Positions 48,960-59,346 of a DNA stretch of 64,000 nt are shown here, piece after piece (the first letter of the stretch is position 1; every line of letters begins with the position of its first letter). The notes under the pieces are model-generated. The model was not told the DNA's origin. It ran no database searches and saw only the letters and a program-made list of their open reading frames with translations. Source of the stretch: Clitoria ternatea (Eukaryota; Streptophyta; Magnoliopsida; Fabales; Fabaceae); NCBI GenBank assembly GCA_037962975.1, contig CM075670.1, positions 155,438,501-155,502,500 on the forward strand. Reading direction: 5' to 3'. Position numbers and translations under genes: made by a program.

Positions 48960-49715
48960 CAGTAAATTCTTAAAAGGCTACTCCGCCTATTTACAGAATT
49001 TAACTTCATTAAATTCTTAAAAGGCTACTCCGCCTCTTTACAGAATTTCGCTTCATTAAATTCTTAAAAGGCTACTCCACCTCTTTACAGAATTCACTTC
49101 ATTAAATTCTTAAAAGGCTACTCTGCCTCTTTACAGAATTTCGCTTCATTAAATTCTTAAAAGGCTACTCCACCTATTTACAGAATTTAACTTCATTAAA
49201 TTCTTAAAAGGCTACTCCGCCTCTTTACAGAATTTCGCTTCATTAAATTCTTAAAAGGCTACTCCGACTCTTTACAGAATTTTGCTTCATTAAATTCTTA
49301 AAAGGCTACTCCGCCTCTTTATAGAATTTCGCTTCATTAAATTCTTAAAAGGCTACTCCGCCTCTTTACAGAATTTCGCTTCATTAAATTCTTAAAAGGC
49401 TACTCCACCTATTTACAGAATTTAACTTCATTAAATTCTTAAAAGGCTACTCCGCCTCTTTACAGAATTTCGCTTCATTAAATTCTTAAAAGGCTACTCC
49501 GCCTCTTTACAGAATTTCGCTTCATTAAATTCTTAAAAGGCTACTCCGCCTCTTTACAGAATTTCGCTTCATTAAATTCTTAAAAGGCTACTCCGCCTCT
49601 TTACAGAATTTCGCTTCATTAAATTTTTAAAAGGCTACTCCGCCTCTTTACAAAATTTCGCTTCATTAAATTCTTAAAAGGCTACTCCGCCTCTTTACAG
49701 AATTTCGTTATACTA
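48960..49715 (+). repeat. 47-bp minisatellite in the E 3' untranslated zone
   Basis: About 16 units of about 47 bases with core AAAAGGCTACTCCGCCTCTT and the variable segment ACAGAATTTCGCTTCATTAA. Anchors begin near 48976, 49023 and 49070. Many units are identical, implying recent expansion. The core contains ACTCCGCC, the word also amplified in the E LTR. Confidence 0.9.
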
Positions 49716-49949
49716 AGTCATGTTTCATTAGTCCTCAAAGGATTACTCTGCCTTATTAATAACATTTTACAAGGCACAAATCCTACGGACTCAAACAACA
49801 TTTATATGAACAAGTATAAATTTACAAAAATTGTACTTCATTAAAAATTCTTTAGGGGTCCAGAGCTTATCCTGGAACAAGGCAATATTATTAAAGTGCA
49901 TAAAACCCTACAAAGAACAAAATTTGCAAAGAAACGCCGGAGCTAATCA
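49716..49949 (+). other. Spacer between the minisatellite and the antisense gene
   Basis: A/T-rich sequence in which no gene is seen. For the antisense gene it would be the 3' untranslated region and terminator side. Confidence 0.5.
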
Positions 49950-52536
49950 CTAAGATTCGGGTGGCACTCCTTCTTGGTGGGCAGAGCTAGGCTGAAACTC
50001 ACTGGGCTTGGACAAACTCTGTGAAGGGGGAAAGTCCGCCAAGACATACTCTTCATTAGGTGCAGGAACATGACCCCCCTGAACAGGTACCATTAATTCA
50101 CAATTGATAAACTTATAGTAAGGGTGAATACCTGTTGTATTAAGAACAACACCTGGATTGCGATGACGGATCTGGCGAATAGCCATGCTAAAAGCGTCAT
50201 CGATCGCTGCTTCAGTCGAATCCAAAGCCATTTGCAACTCCTGATCAAGGCGTTTATTGTTGGCATCTGAAATGGCTTTCTCAGCTTGCAGCTCTTCGAC
50301 CTGTTTTTCAAGGTCGCTATATGCAGTGGCTGCTTGATCCAACTCCGCGGCCCAGGCGTCTTCAGCGAAAGCCTTACTGGTTTCAAAAGAAACCAGTCTC
50401 TGCTGAACTTCACTCACATCCTCACCCAATTTTTGGTTCTGCTGTTTCAAATCTAGAACTTGTTTTTCCAGCAGAACATTTTCAGCCTTGACCCGGGTCA
50501 GCTCGCCTACATCTTCGCCCAACTTCAAATTCTGCTGTTTCAAATCCGAAACTTGTTTTTCCAGCAGGGCCTTATCAGCTTTAACCCGGGCCAGCTCCTC
50601 TTCCAGCTTCTTCTAGTCAGAGTCGGCGGTGTCAAGATGTTTATCTTTAGCCTTGATAACCTCCGACAACTGTTCATTATCATGCTCCAGGCTTCAAATT
50701 TTTTCAACAGAATCATGGAATGATTCTTGAAACATAACAGCCTCCGTAGCCACCTCAGCAATACGGGGCACTGAAGCAAGATAACCATCAATTTCGGCGA
50801 GATGCCACCTTGCAGCAGCAGTGGCATTTGCAATCTCCTCAAAATCGATCTCTGGGCAGAGTATGAACTCAGGGTTGCGCCTCTCTGACTGGCGGGTTCC
50901 CACATTTGTAAAATACAAGTAAGGGTTTAGACGAGACCCCGCCAGAGGAAGAGAAACAGACCGCCTAGATGGCTCCCCTGGAACGTTGACAAGAAAAACT
51001 GCTGTTCCTCGAGCAGTCAAGTCCAGGGCAGGAGTCTCAGATCGATGAGGTGGAGAACCTTGAACCCCCTTCATCTCCTCTTCCATAACATCTTCTTCAG
51101 GGGCGTCCTCCTGACCGCCCAATTCAGTAGTGATAGCCACAGCTGATGGCTCCGGAGTTTCTTCAACTCCTATCACAGCATCAGATGATGCTCCTTCACC
51201 CACCTTCTCTTTTCCCTTGCTCTTCCTTTTCTGCAAAGGCTGGGGATCCTCTTCCTCTACTTCGATAGTTTTCGGTTCTTGGCATTTTTTAGATCGCCTT
51301 TCTACATCAACTATCGAAGGTCCCGCACCACCCTCCAGCATCACTACCTTGGTGGATACAGGCAAAGGGAGAGTCCTTGTTAGACCTGCAGCAAGGTTCC
51401 TCCAGGGCTGCATATTATTCTCCGCATTAACTTCCTGGCGACTCATACGGAGTTGCTTGATGCGCTCCATCCCAGGAAATACTGTAATCTCTCCTGCAAA
51501 CATAATATACACGAATGAGATTAGCAGTTGCAAGAAGAATGGAAGTAGTATGTATACAAGCAACAAGTCTTAAAACATTACTTAAATATTCTTCAGCATC
51601 ACGCCCAAGCAGCCTTCGGCACAGAAACTGCTTATGGGCGAAGTTATACTCCTTCAGTGTTCGGAGTACTTCCATAGAGGTAGGCGACAGAGCACTCTCC
51701 TTAGCCTCATAAGCTTATTTAGTCAGGAGGAAGTGCTCATGAGTCCATGCCACCGGGAATTTATCAATCCCCTCCGCACTCCGCCAAAAAACGGACTTAT
51801 TCTTCCTGACAGAAATTTTTACAAAACTCATTCTGAAATGGAGTCCGCTTTCTTTGGCGGAGTCAGCAAATGCCTTAAAATTTACAATCTTCGGCTCCGC
51901 CCGAAGAGTGACGAAACCCATTCCGCCGGTCTTTGCGTTCACCCGCCTCATTATGCGGCAAAAAGTAAAAAACAACACCACAGTAGGCGTAAACTCCAAA
52001 TGCTTCGCCAGCACTTCAAAACTGCGGACTATTCCCTACTCATTAGGGTGCAGTTGAGAGGGGGCGCAATCCAGAAACCTAAGAACACCCATCTGGAATT
52101 TGTTCAAAGGAAATCGCACCCCCAACTAAGTAAAAAGGATATCGTACATATACAAAGTACGATCATCCTGAGGGCGATGGCAAATGCGTTCAAACGTCTT
52201 TGGCAAACGAACAATAAACCTCCTTTCAAATCTCTCATCCTCCCAGACAGGCACCGACAACTCCATTACCCCACCACTTGTCGTTGCATGACGTGAAGAA
52301 GCTTCTTTGACGTCTGCCTCAACCCAACAATGGGGATCAATCTGAAGCATCTTTGTCCAGTCTAACCCGTGCAGCACAACGTTTTGACATTCTGCCATTG
52401 TTCTTACTTGTATCTGAGGAGTACCTCCTGCTACAAATGAATGTACAGTATTACTAAAACACTCCACGCTGCTGTAAAACATTGAATCCCTCCCGGTATA
52501 GAAGCCCCCATCTTCACTCTCAATATCCAAAAACAT
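49950..52536 (-). pseudogene. Antisense spliced ORF of element E (Tat aORF-like)
   Basis: Exon 1 is 52536-51582 and exon 2 is 51493-49950; joined, they are exactly 833 codons including the stop, in one frame. The intron (51494-51581, 88 bases) starts GTAATG and ends TTTGCAG. Exon 1 encodes a domain resembling the 'putative plant transposon' type (RRFIVRLPKTFERICHRPQDDRT, LGVRFPLNKFQMGVLRFLD, CAPSQLHPN, HLEFTPTVVLFFTF). Exon 2 encodes an acidic linker and a long coiled coil with a tandem repeat around LLEKQVSDLKQQNLKLGEDV. Five in-frame nonsense codons are present: 52126-52128, 52036-52038, 51715-51717, 50694-50696 and 50613-50615. Antisense ORFs downstream of integrase are known in Tat elements; their function is unknown. 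Confidence 0.78.
51494..51581 (-). other. Predicted intron of the E antisense gene
   Basis: GT-AG ends. Removal restores phase across the join (EEYL-R-EITVFPGM), with the arginine codon split one base plus two. Without splicing the frame would not keep both conserved halves together. Confidence 0.65.
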
Positions 52537-52663
52537 AGGTTAAACAGATACCCTAGGGCACGACTCTGATTCTTTTCCTCTCATCCTCGTTTCAACAAAC
52601 ACACATATAAAGAAAACAAAACTAACACAATAACAATGAAGACAGAAAACAGAGGAAGAAGAA
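52537..52663. other. Upstream flank of the E antisense gene, cut by LTR D
   Basis: A/C-rich 127 bases between the antisense start codon and LTR D. It would hold the 5' end of the antisense transcript and would continue toward the E polypurine tract and 3' LTR, which are not in the window. Confidence 0.45.
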
Positions 52664-54578
52664 TGTAACATCCCAATTTTTAATAATGTACCGGGTGAAT
52701 AAAACCATTAAAATAATAATTCCAAAAAGGGGGAATTTATTTATTAATTGCCTTTAACTTAAAAAGTGTACTGATTAAAAAGGATGATTGGTTTAGTGGG
52801 TGCTGATGGGACTGGGTGACGTGAGCAGACTGCTCCTCACGTTTTCCCACCCCACCATTCCTTCCCTTATGCATGTGTTTATAAGTGGACGATGGCCTTC
52901 CTTGCCATTCGTTCTTCAGAATCCCCTGCGAGTTTCTTCTTCTTCCTTCTTCTTCTCTTCTCCTTCTCTGCTCTCTGTTCCATTCCCTGTTTCAAAAACC
53001 GAGTGACGGTGCTGTAGAGGAGTCAGAGCTCCCTCACACGAGTAGAAGACGAGCATCGAAGCAGAAGCAGAAACAGCCCTGCACCACTCGTAGAGGGCAA
53101 CAACGTTCAAATAAAGGCTAAGCGAGTGGAAGCGTTGAGTGAAGCAGCGAGGAAGAGAACTAACAGCCAAGCAGAAAAGTCTCTCAGAGTCTCATAGTTG
53201 GTAGGGGGAGTACCTTACATGTTAAATGCATGGGTTCTGAACGGGTCTCGGGTGTTGATAATGATGGTTCTGTATCCTGTTGTATGATATGCTTGCATGT
53301 GGAGTACCCAAGTGTAAGATAAGTGAGAGTGAATGTTGCATGTTATTATCATCCTTAAAGATGCATACGTTGCTTGAATTCAGATACCACAAAACCCGAT
53401 TGCATGTTATGTTGTGTTGACTGGAATGATTTGTTGAATTCGTTCATGTTCACATGTATGCATGCGTTGATTAAGTCTTGACACTGTTGTATACCGATTG
53501 CATATTATGTTGTGCTGATTGGAATGTTTATTTGAACCTATTGATCTTCATATGGATGCATGTGTTGAGTAAGTTCTGATACTGCTGTACACCGAGTGCA
53601 TGTTATGCTCGAGTTGATAAGAATGTTGTTAGAAGCTTGATATTGATTGATACCGGTTGCATTGGACTCATATGTTGCTAATAGAGCTATGATGATGATT
53701 GCATGGAAGCATGTGTGTGTTAAATTAATACGTGGAACCCTGGAAATACGTATTACCGACTGCATGTGAAATATGTATAACTGAGTGAAGGTTGTGTGCA
53801 TGAATTCTATATTGTGTGATGAATCCGCGTGTGGCGCATGGGATGCGTTGTGCTGGGAGCATGTAGTGTGGGACACTACCATCGGTTATAAAGCGTGAGA
53901 CGCTATGAAATCCTTGAGTGGGACTCAAGGTAGCCCTTGAGTGGGACTCGCGCTGCCTGTGAACACCTCCATTGGCGCTGAGAGAGTTGGTGTCACTTGT
54001 GGGCAAACGGTTGGGTGCCTGTAAAATGGCCAAGCAGCTGGGAGCTGATTTGATAGCTGAGAGCTATGTATAAAAAGGCTGAGAGCCTACGTTGCAACGT
54101 CTAAACCAATACACATGAATACGGAACCGAGTGAAATGCTATGTGCCTATTAACTGTTAATATTGTTTGGAATTAGTTATGCATGCGAAGGTGTTAATAA
54201 GATGATGAATGTTTGTAACCGAGTGAATTACTCTGTTTTAACTGTTGATATTGTTTGGAATTGACCATGCAGGTGACAACGTTATTGAAAGGATGAATGC
54301 ATATAACCGAGTGAAAAATCTATGTTTATATTGCTACTGATGTTGTGTAGAATTAATTATGCTTGTGACGGTGTTAGTGAGATGATATATATATACATGC
54401 TCATGACCGAGTGCACTATTCCGTGTGTATATGCTGTTAATGCTGATTGAAATCTGTTCTAAGAATGTATGTTATGTATTGGAGAGTTGTATATATATAT
54501 ATAGCCGAGTGAGGATTGTGGATTCTGACTGATAAATGTTCCAAGGGTGCATTCTAATTCACGGGTCTTAGTATAATT
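52664..54578 (+). mobile_element. LTR D, left segment (host of element H)
   Basis: It starts TGTAACATCCC at 52664 inside element E. It shares with LTR C a CT-rich tract (52930-52975), the 'gcatgggttctgaacgggt' type box (about 53228) and a 'gggcaaacggttgggt' block (about 54001), at moderate identity. CCGAGTG words on the plus strand increase toward the right (54127 onward). It is interrupted by H and resumes at 62990. Confidence 0.75.
54573..54578. repeat. Direct repeat flanking H (probable TSD, left copy)
   Basis: ataatt at 54573-54578 recurs at 62990-62995. If the LTR starts at TGTGG (54581) two bases (aa) are unexplained; if it starts at AATGTGG the repeat abuts exactly. The duplication is therefore 5 or 6 bases and the left boundary is uncertain by two bases. 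Confidence 0.6.
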
Positions 54579-54580
54579 AA

Positions 54581-55389
54581 TGTGGACATATCCAAGGAAG
54601 ACCCTCACACTACATTGGAGAAAGGACTTGAAGCATATAGAGGTCCTCTCACAAGGGCAAAGACCAAACGGGCCAAAGAGAGCATCCATAAAGCCCTTTT
54701 CTCTTTTCTCTCTTCTAGTGGGCCTAAGCCCAATAAGGAACCTATGAGGATCTATGTGTACTTTACTTGTAATATACTTTCTAAATAGTTTCTCTAGGCT
54801 TATAGGATAGATTTGGGCCTTGCAAGGTCAAATGGGCCACTTTTGGGCCTTGTACTTTTCCTTTTGGGCCATGTATAGGCCATTTGCTCATCTTTTCTCT
54901 TAATGGGCCTTGGAGTCATGATCAAGCCCACTCTTCTAGTCCTTGGCCGAAATCCTCCATGGCCTATATAAGGGCTTCTCCTTTTGTAATCAAGCACCAT
55001 TAATTCATTTACAAAATTTAAGAGCACTTAAGTGTTTCCTAGTGAGAGATTCTCCTCCTTCTCTCTAGAATTTGAGAGCTCTCTCAAGCTCTTATCCAAG
55101 GGGTTTCTCCCTCCCTTGGTGGTGAGTGGAGTTATCTTCCTCCACCTTAGGAAGTGGCCTCCAACCTTTCCCTCTCCCTTTTTCTAAGCCTTCCTCCATT
55201 GTCCACCTTCTCTCCTTCCATTTCCACTCTCTTTTCCTTTGTTTTTGCGTCACTCTCCTCTAGTTTAGGCTTTAGTTTTTCGGTTTCCCTTGCCTTGAAG
55301 AAGAAGTCTCAAGCTTGCTTTGAAGGAAGATAGGAGAAAGAGCCCTAGATCCATCTCTCTTCAAGAAAGTGCATGAAGAGCCTACATCA
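54581..55389 (+). repeat. 5' LTR of H
   Basis: Partner of 62181-62989. A TATA word, CTATATAAGG, lies at 54964-54973. The first 200 bases correspond to the pol C-terminal coding that is used only in the 3' LTR. Confidence 0.9.
54962..54973 (+). promoter_or_regulatory. Probable TATA box of H
   Basis: GCCTATATAAGG is conserved in both LTRs (62562-62573 in the 3' copy), about 385 bases after the LTR start. The transcript would start about 30 bases downstream. Confidence 0.65.
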
Positions 55390-55391
55390 TG

Positions 55392-55406
55392 TGGTATCAT
55401 TGAGCC
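55392..55406 (+). other. Primer-binding site of H
   Basis: TGGTATCATTGAGCC, two bases after the LTR, is a variant of the initiator tRNA-Met PBS (TGGTATCAGAGC type). Confidence 0.7.
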
Positions 55407-57687
55407 TTGGGAGGTTCTTTTCTTCTTCTCTTCCATTTTAATTTTCGGTTTTCAATTCATTTTGATGGCTGGAATTCTGTTTCTTAGTCATTCATATGCC
55501 TTATTAATGCCATGTTAGCATAGAAAAATCATAAAAAGTCTTGGTTCTTTTGAGTTTTTGTGCTAGTTTCTTTGTGGTTTCAATTTTTGCATCTTGTTGT
55601 GGTCATTTTCAGTTGGCTTGTGTTAGCATTCTGTTTTAGTTTCTAAAATTTCAGATTTGGCACATGTTAAATTCGGTTATTAGGTGGTTAGGTTGTTGTT
55701 ACATGTTAGTTAATTGTTAGTTGTTAGTTAGAGCCAATTTAGGAAGTTAGTTAAGTGCCATGTGGAACCTTTTCTAGAGTTCTAGAAACTTAATTGTTTC
55801 TCCTTTTTAGTGTGCAAAATCGTGTGATATAGGGGCAATTCAAGCATCTTGATTAGCTCCTACAAAGGTTCCATTCTTGTTAGGAGGTCTCACATTAAAG
55901 ACACTCCAAAGTCAACTCAATTTTTAGGATTGTTAGTTTCTATTCTTAGTTTGATTCTAGGTTTAATTTTGTTGCACTATTAGGATATCTCTTTTACATT
56001 CTTATTTTCATCTTGCTTGCATCAAAAACAAAACTTGTCAAAAAAAAAGATTTTAGTCACCTCCTATACATCAATTTAGGAGAAGGTTGCATAGTTTACC
56101 TTAAGCAAGAAGCATTAATTGAACTAATTGAACCATTTGTGCAATTCGGTTTTGGTATTATAAAAATTGGTGTTGTTATCTTGAAATCTTGAGAGGCAAA
56201 AGAAAAGAAAAGTATCAAAGAAAAGAAAAGTATCAAAAGAAAAGAAAGGTACCAAACAAGGAAAAGAGTATTGAAAAGAAAGCCTCATTGCTAAGTTGAA
56301 TTAGATACACCAAAACATCATCACCAAATTTCGAAATTACCAATACCAAAAGAAAAGTATTTCATTACTTGACATTTCTAAGACTTGTTCATTAAGACTT
56401 CATTGCTTATTCTTGCAACTTTAGAGTTTCTAGGCTAGGTTATACCTTAAACTTTGTTTCTTGCATTTATTTTCTTGTTTGTCTTGTTTTGTCAATTTCA
56501 ATTCTATTCCAAGTTATCTTTCATTCTTTTGAACTTTTATTTGCTTTTTAGAGTCTTGTCATTCCAAGTTAATTGTTGATCCTTCATTCTATTCCATTTG
56601 AGTAGCCTTTATTTTTTAAGCCTTTTTAGTTTGTCATTTTTGTTTCTTAAAGTTTTGTCTTGAGTTTGTATTCTTTTGGACTTCTAAGATCACTCCATTT
56701 TGCCATTAAGTGAGGGTAGCATATTGAAACACTTGAGATTGGTGTGGAAATTGATTGAGCTTGAAAATCTCTAAGAGAAGGCATACACTTGAGAGATACA
56801 CTTTTGTGAGGTTTAAAGTTTCTTTGTGATTTCTATTAACCAAATCTTGTTTGGAGTTGTTGCCTTGTGTTCTCTTGCTAGGTAAAGTTGGAGCTTATAC
56901 ATCAAGAAGGACTTGTGAAGACACTTGTAAAGGAGGCAAAAGCTTTGTAATTAGTAGAACTTAGGCAAAGTTTTTCAATTCTTAGGCTTTATGTAGTAGG
57001 ATTTTGTCTTGTATTTTGGACACAACAAGGACATTGGACTTTTTGGACATTATAATTTTCCCTTTTGCTTGGTAAATTTCGAATTAGGATAGTGCATGTG
57101 CATTTGTTTGTTAACTACTTTTAGTTAATTGGTTAGAGTTAGTTAGAAGTTACAACTATAATTAGTTAGTTAGTTGGTAGTTAGTTGAGTGTCTGAACTA
57201 ATTAGTTAGTGGTTGGAACTAATTCTAGTTGTCATAACTAATTGTTAGTTGGGTTAACTAATACATAACCGAATTTAGTTAGGTAGTTATAGTGGTTAGA
57301 CTTCGTTACAACTTCCATAACTAATTAACTACTTTTGGTTAGGGTTGTTAAGACTTGGTTAGTTAGTTGAACTAATTTTGTTAGGTTAACTACTTCTTAA
57401 AACCGAATTTGGTTAGGCTTGTCTAGGGTTAGTTAATCACTAGCAACATCCTAGGACAAACATAATCAACTTAGGTTAAGGACAACCTAGGATTTCCATA
57501 AGCAACATAGGACTAACCTAGTTAAAGACAACCTAGGACTTTGTTTTTCCCTTAGGATAGAAACCTAGTATTGATATTTTAGGTTTGTTGAAGTGTTTTT
57601 TTCACTTGTATTGCATTCATCTTCCTCGACTAGCTTGTCTATACATACTTTGTTTTTTGTCTTACATTTCTTTGTCAACATTAAAAG
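55407..57687 (+). other. Long untranslated leader of H
   Basis: 2.3 kb without a long frame. It includes a purine-rich repeat with AAAAGAAAAGAAAAGTATC words (about 56205-56285) and a field of TTAGTTAG / TAACTAA words (about 57110-57450, also 55680-55740). No gene is seen. The first Gag ATG is at 57688. Confidence 0.7.
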
Positions 57688-59346
57688 ATGTCATCTAGTG
57701 ATAGGGAAAACAAAAGCATGCTTCATAATATAATGGATAGCTTAAACACCATTAATGCTAGGCTAAACAATCTTGAGCATAATGAACCCCCTAGAACTAG
57801 GCATAGACAACGAAATCAAAGACATAACACTAGTGATAATGAGGAAGAAACAAGACAAAGAAGGCACCATGACCATAGGAGGGATGACATAGGCTTAAGA
57901 GAGGTAAAATTAGAAATTTCCCCATTCAATGGAAAGAGTGACATTGAAGCTTACTTAGAGTGGGAGATGAGGGTAGAACAAATATTCAACTCTCATCAAA
58001 TAAAAGATGATAAAAAAGTTAGGATTGCAACTCTTTCTTTCCAAAATTATGCCCTAGTTTGGTGGACCCAAATTTGTAAAGAGAGAAAAAGAGACAACTT
58101 TCCCCCCATAGATGATTGGGTAGACTTAAAAGCTCTCCTTAGAAAAAGATATGTTCCTAACTATTATAGGGGTGAACTATTAGCAAAGCTTAATAGGCTC
58201 ACCCAAGGCTCCAAATGTGTAGAAGATTACTATAAAGCCTTAGAGATAGCCATGATTAGAGCCAATCTAGAAGAGGATGAGGAAACCCTAATGCATAGGT
58301 TCTTACATGGGCTTAATAGGAACATCAAAAATAGGGTAGAAATTCTTCCACATGTGGATATAGAAGAGTTACTCCACCAATGCACCAAAGTAGAAAACCA
58401 ATTTAAGGAAAGAGAATCCTATAGTGGGGATAACAATAGAGCCTATAAGTCAAAATGGGTAGAAAATAAGGGTAAGTTTGAGAGAAACCCTAGAGAGAGA
58501 GAAGTGGGCGCTTCCTCCTCTAAACCCCAAAGTGAGTTACACAAAAATGGCAAAGTCTTTCGCAATCAACATGATAAGCATGAACCATCATCAAAACCAC
58601 AATCCTCTAGATCTTCTTCCATAAAATGTTTTAAGTGCCTTGGAAGAGGACACATTGCTTCAGACTGTCCAACAAAAAGAACAATGATTTTAAAAACCAA
58701 TGGAACCTACTCAAGTCAATCAGAGTCTAATTCTGATTCTCACTATTCAAGTGATGACTCTAGTAGTGATTCCAGTGACAGTGAGCACATTTTAGGGGAT
58801 GATGGTGAGTTATACATGATTAGAAGGTTGCTTGGTAGTCATGTAAAACTCGATGACACAACACAAAGAGAGAACATCTTTTATACAAGATGTTACATTA
58901 ATAACAAATTATGTTCTCTCATTGTGGATAGTGGGAGTTGTGCAAATGTTGCAAGCCAAAGACTAGTCAAAAAGATAGGATTAGAGCTTATAGACCATCC
59001 AAGTCCCTACAAATTACAATGGTTAAATGAAAAAGGGGAAATGGTAGTCAATAAGCAAGTCCTAATCAATTTCACCATAGGCACATATAGAGATGGAGTC
59101 AAATGTGATGTAGTACCTATGGAAGCAACTCATATACTTTTAGGAAGGCCTTGGCAATTTGATAGGAAGGTCCTTCATGAGGGGTTCACTAACACCCTCA
59201 CATTTAAACTAGATGGTAAGAAGATAGTATTACATCCTCTAACTCCACAACAAGTAGCCAAAGATCAAATCCAAATGAAAGCTAAGAGAGAAAAAGAGTT
59301 AGGATCTTCTTCCCATGTGAGTTTAGAAAAACCAAAGAAAAAATAA
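57688..59346 (+). CDS. gag: Gag-protease of H (CRM)
   Basis: 552 residues, open. A basic N-terminus rich in R/H/Q is followed by the retrotransposon Gag domain at about 75-240 (SPFNGKSDIEAYLEWEMRVE, LKALLRKRYVPNYYRGELL). The CCHC knuckle CFKCLGRGHIASDC is at about 314-327, then a serine/aspartate-rich stretch (340-368). Aspartic protease follows at about 398-505, with DSGS near 414-417 and ILLGRPW near 483-489. CRM elements normally carry one continuous Gag-Pol frame; here the frame ends at TAA in an A-rich tract. The pol frame further down is in the same phase, so two compensating indels lie between about 59335 and 59485. Confidence 0.9.
   Translation: MSSSDRENKSMLHNIMDSLNTINARLNNLEHNEPPRTRHRQRNQRHNTSDNEEETRQRRHHDHRRDDIGLREVKLEISPFNGKSDIEAYLEWEMRVEQIFNSHQIKDDKKVRIATLSFQNYALVWWTQICKERKRDNFPPIDDWVDLKALLRKRYVPNYYRGELLAKLNRLTQGSKCVEDYYKALEIAMIRANLEEDEETLMHRFLHGLNRNIKNRVEILPHVDIEELLHQCTKVENQFKERESYSGDNNRAYKSKWVENKGKFERNPREREVGASSSKPQSELHKNGKVFRNQHDKHEPSSKPQSSRSSSIKCFKCLGRGHIASDCPTKRTMILKTNGTYSSQSESNSDSHYSSDDSSSDSSDSEHILGDDGELYMIRRLLGSHVKLDDTTQRENIFYTRCYINNKLCSLIVDSGSCANVASQRLVKKIGLELIDHPSPYKLQWLNEKGEMVVNKQVLINFTIGTYRDGVKCDVVPMEATHILLGRPWQFDRKVLHEGFTNTLTFKLDGKKIVLHPLTPQQVAKDQIQMKAKREKELGSSSHVSLEKPKKK

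Larger units (their letters stand above)
24050..52663 (+). mobile_element. Element E: Tat-lineage retrotransposon, interrupted by F and D
   Basis: The order is 5' LTR (24050-25057), PBS, gag-PR-RT-RNase H-aRNase H-integrase in one plus-strand frame, a 3' untranslated zone with two minisatellites, and an antisense spliced ORF. Dual RNase H and an antisense ORF downstream of integrase are characteristic of Tat-type Ty3/gypsy elements. F interrupts gag at 26038-43467. LTR D cuts in at 52664, so the polypurine tract and 3' LTR lie outside the window. The left TSD should be gtatc (24045-24049); its partner cannot be seen. Confidence 0.85.

Noticed and set aside
51634..52296. 220-residue plus-strand frame overlapping the E antisense gene
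   Set aside because: It is the shadow of antisense exon 1, which has recognisable conserved blocks and a phase-preserving splice. The plus-strand text has none.
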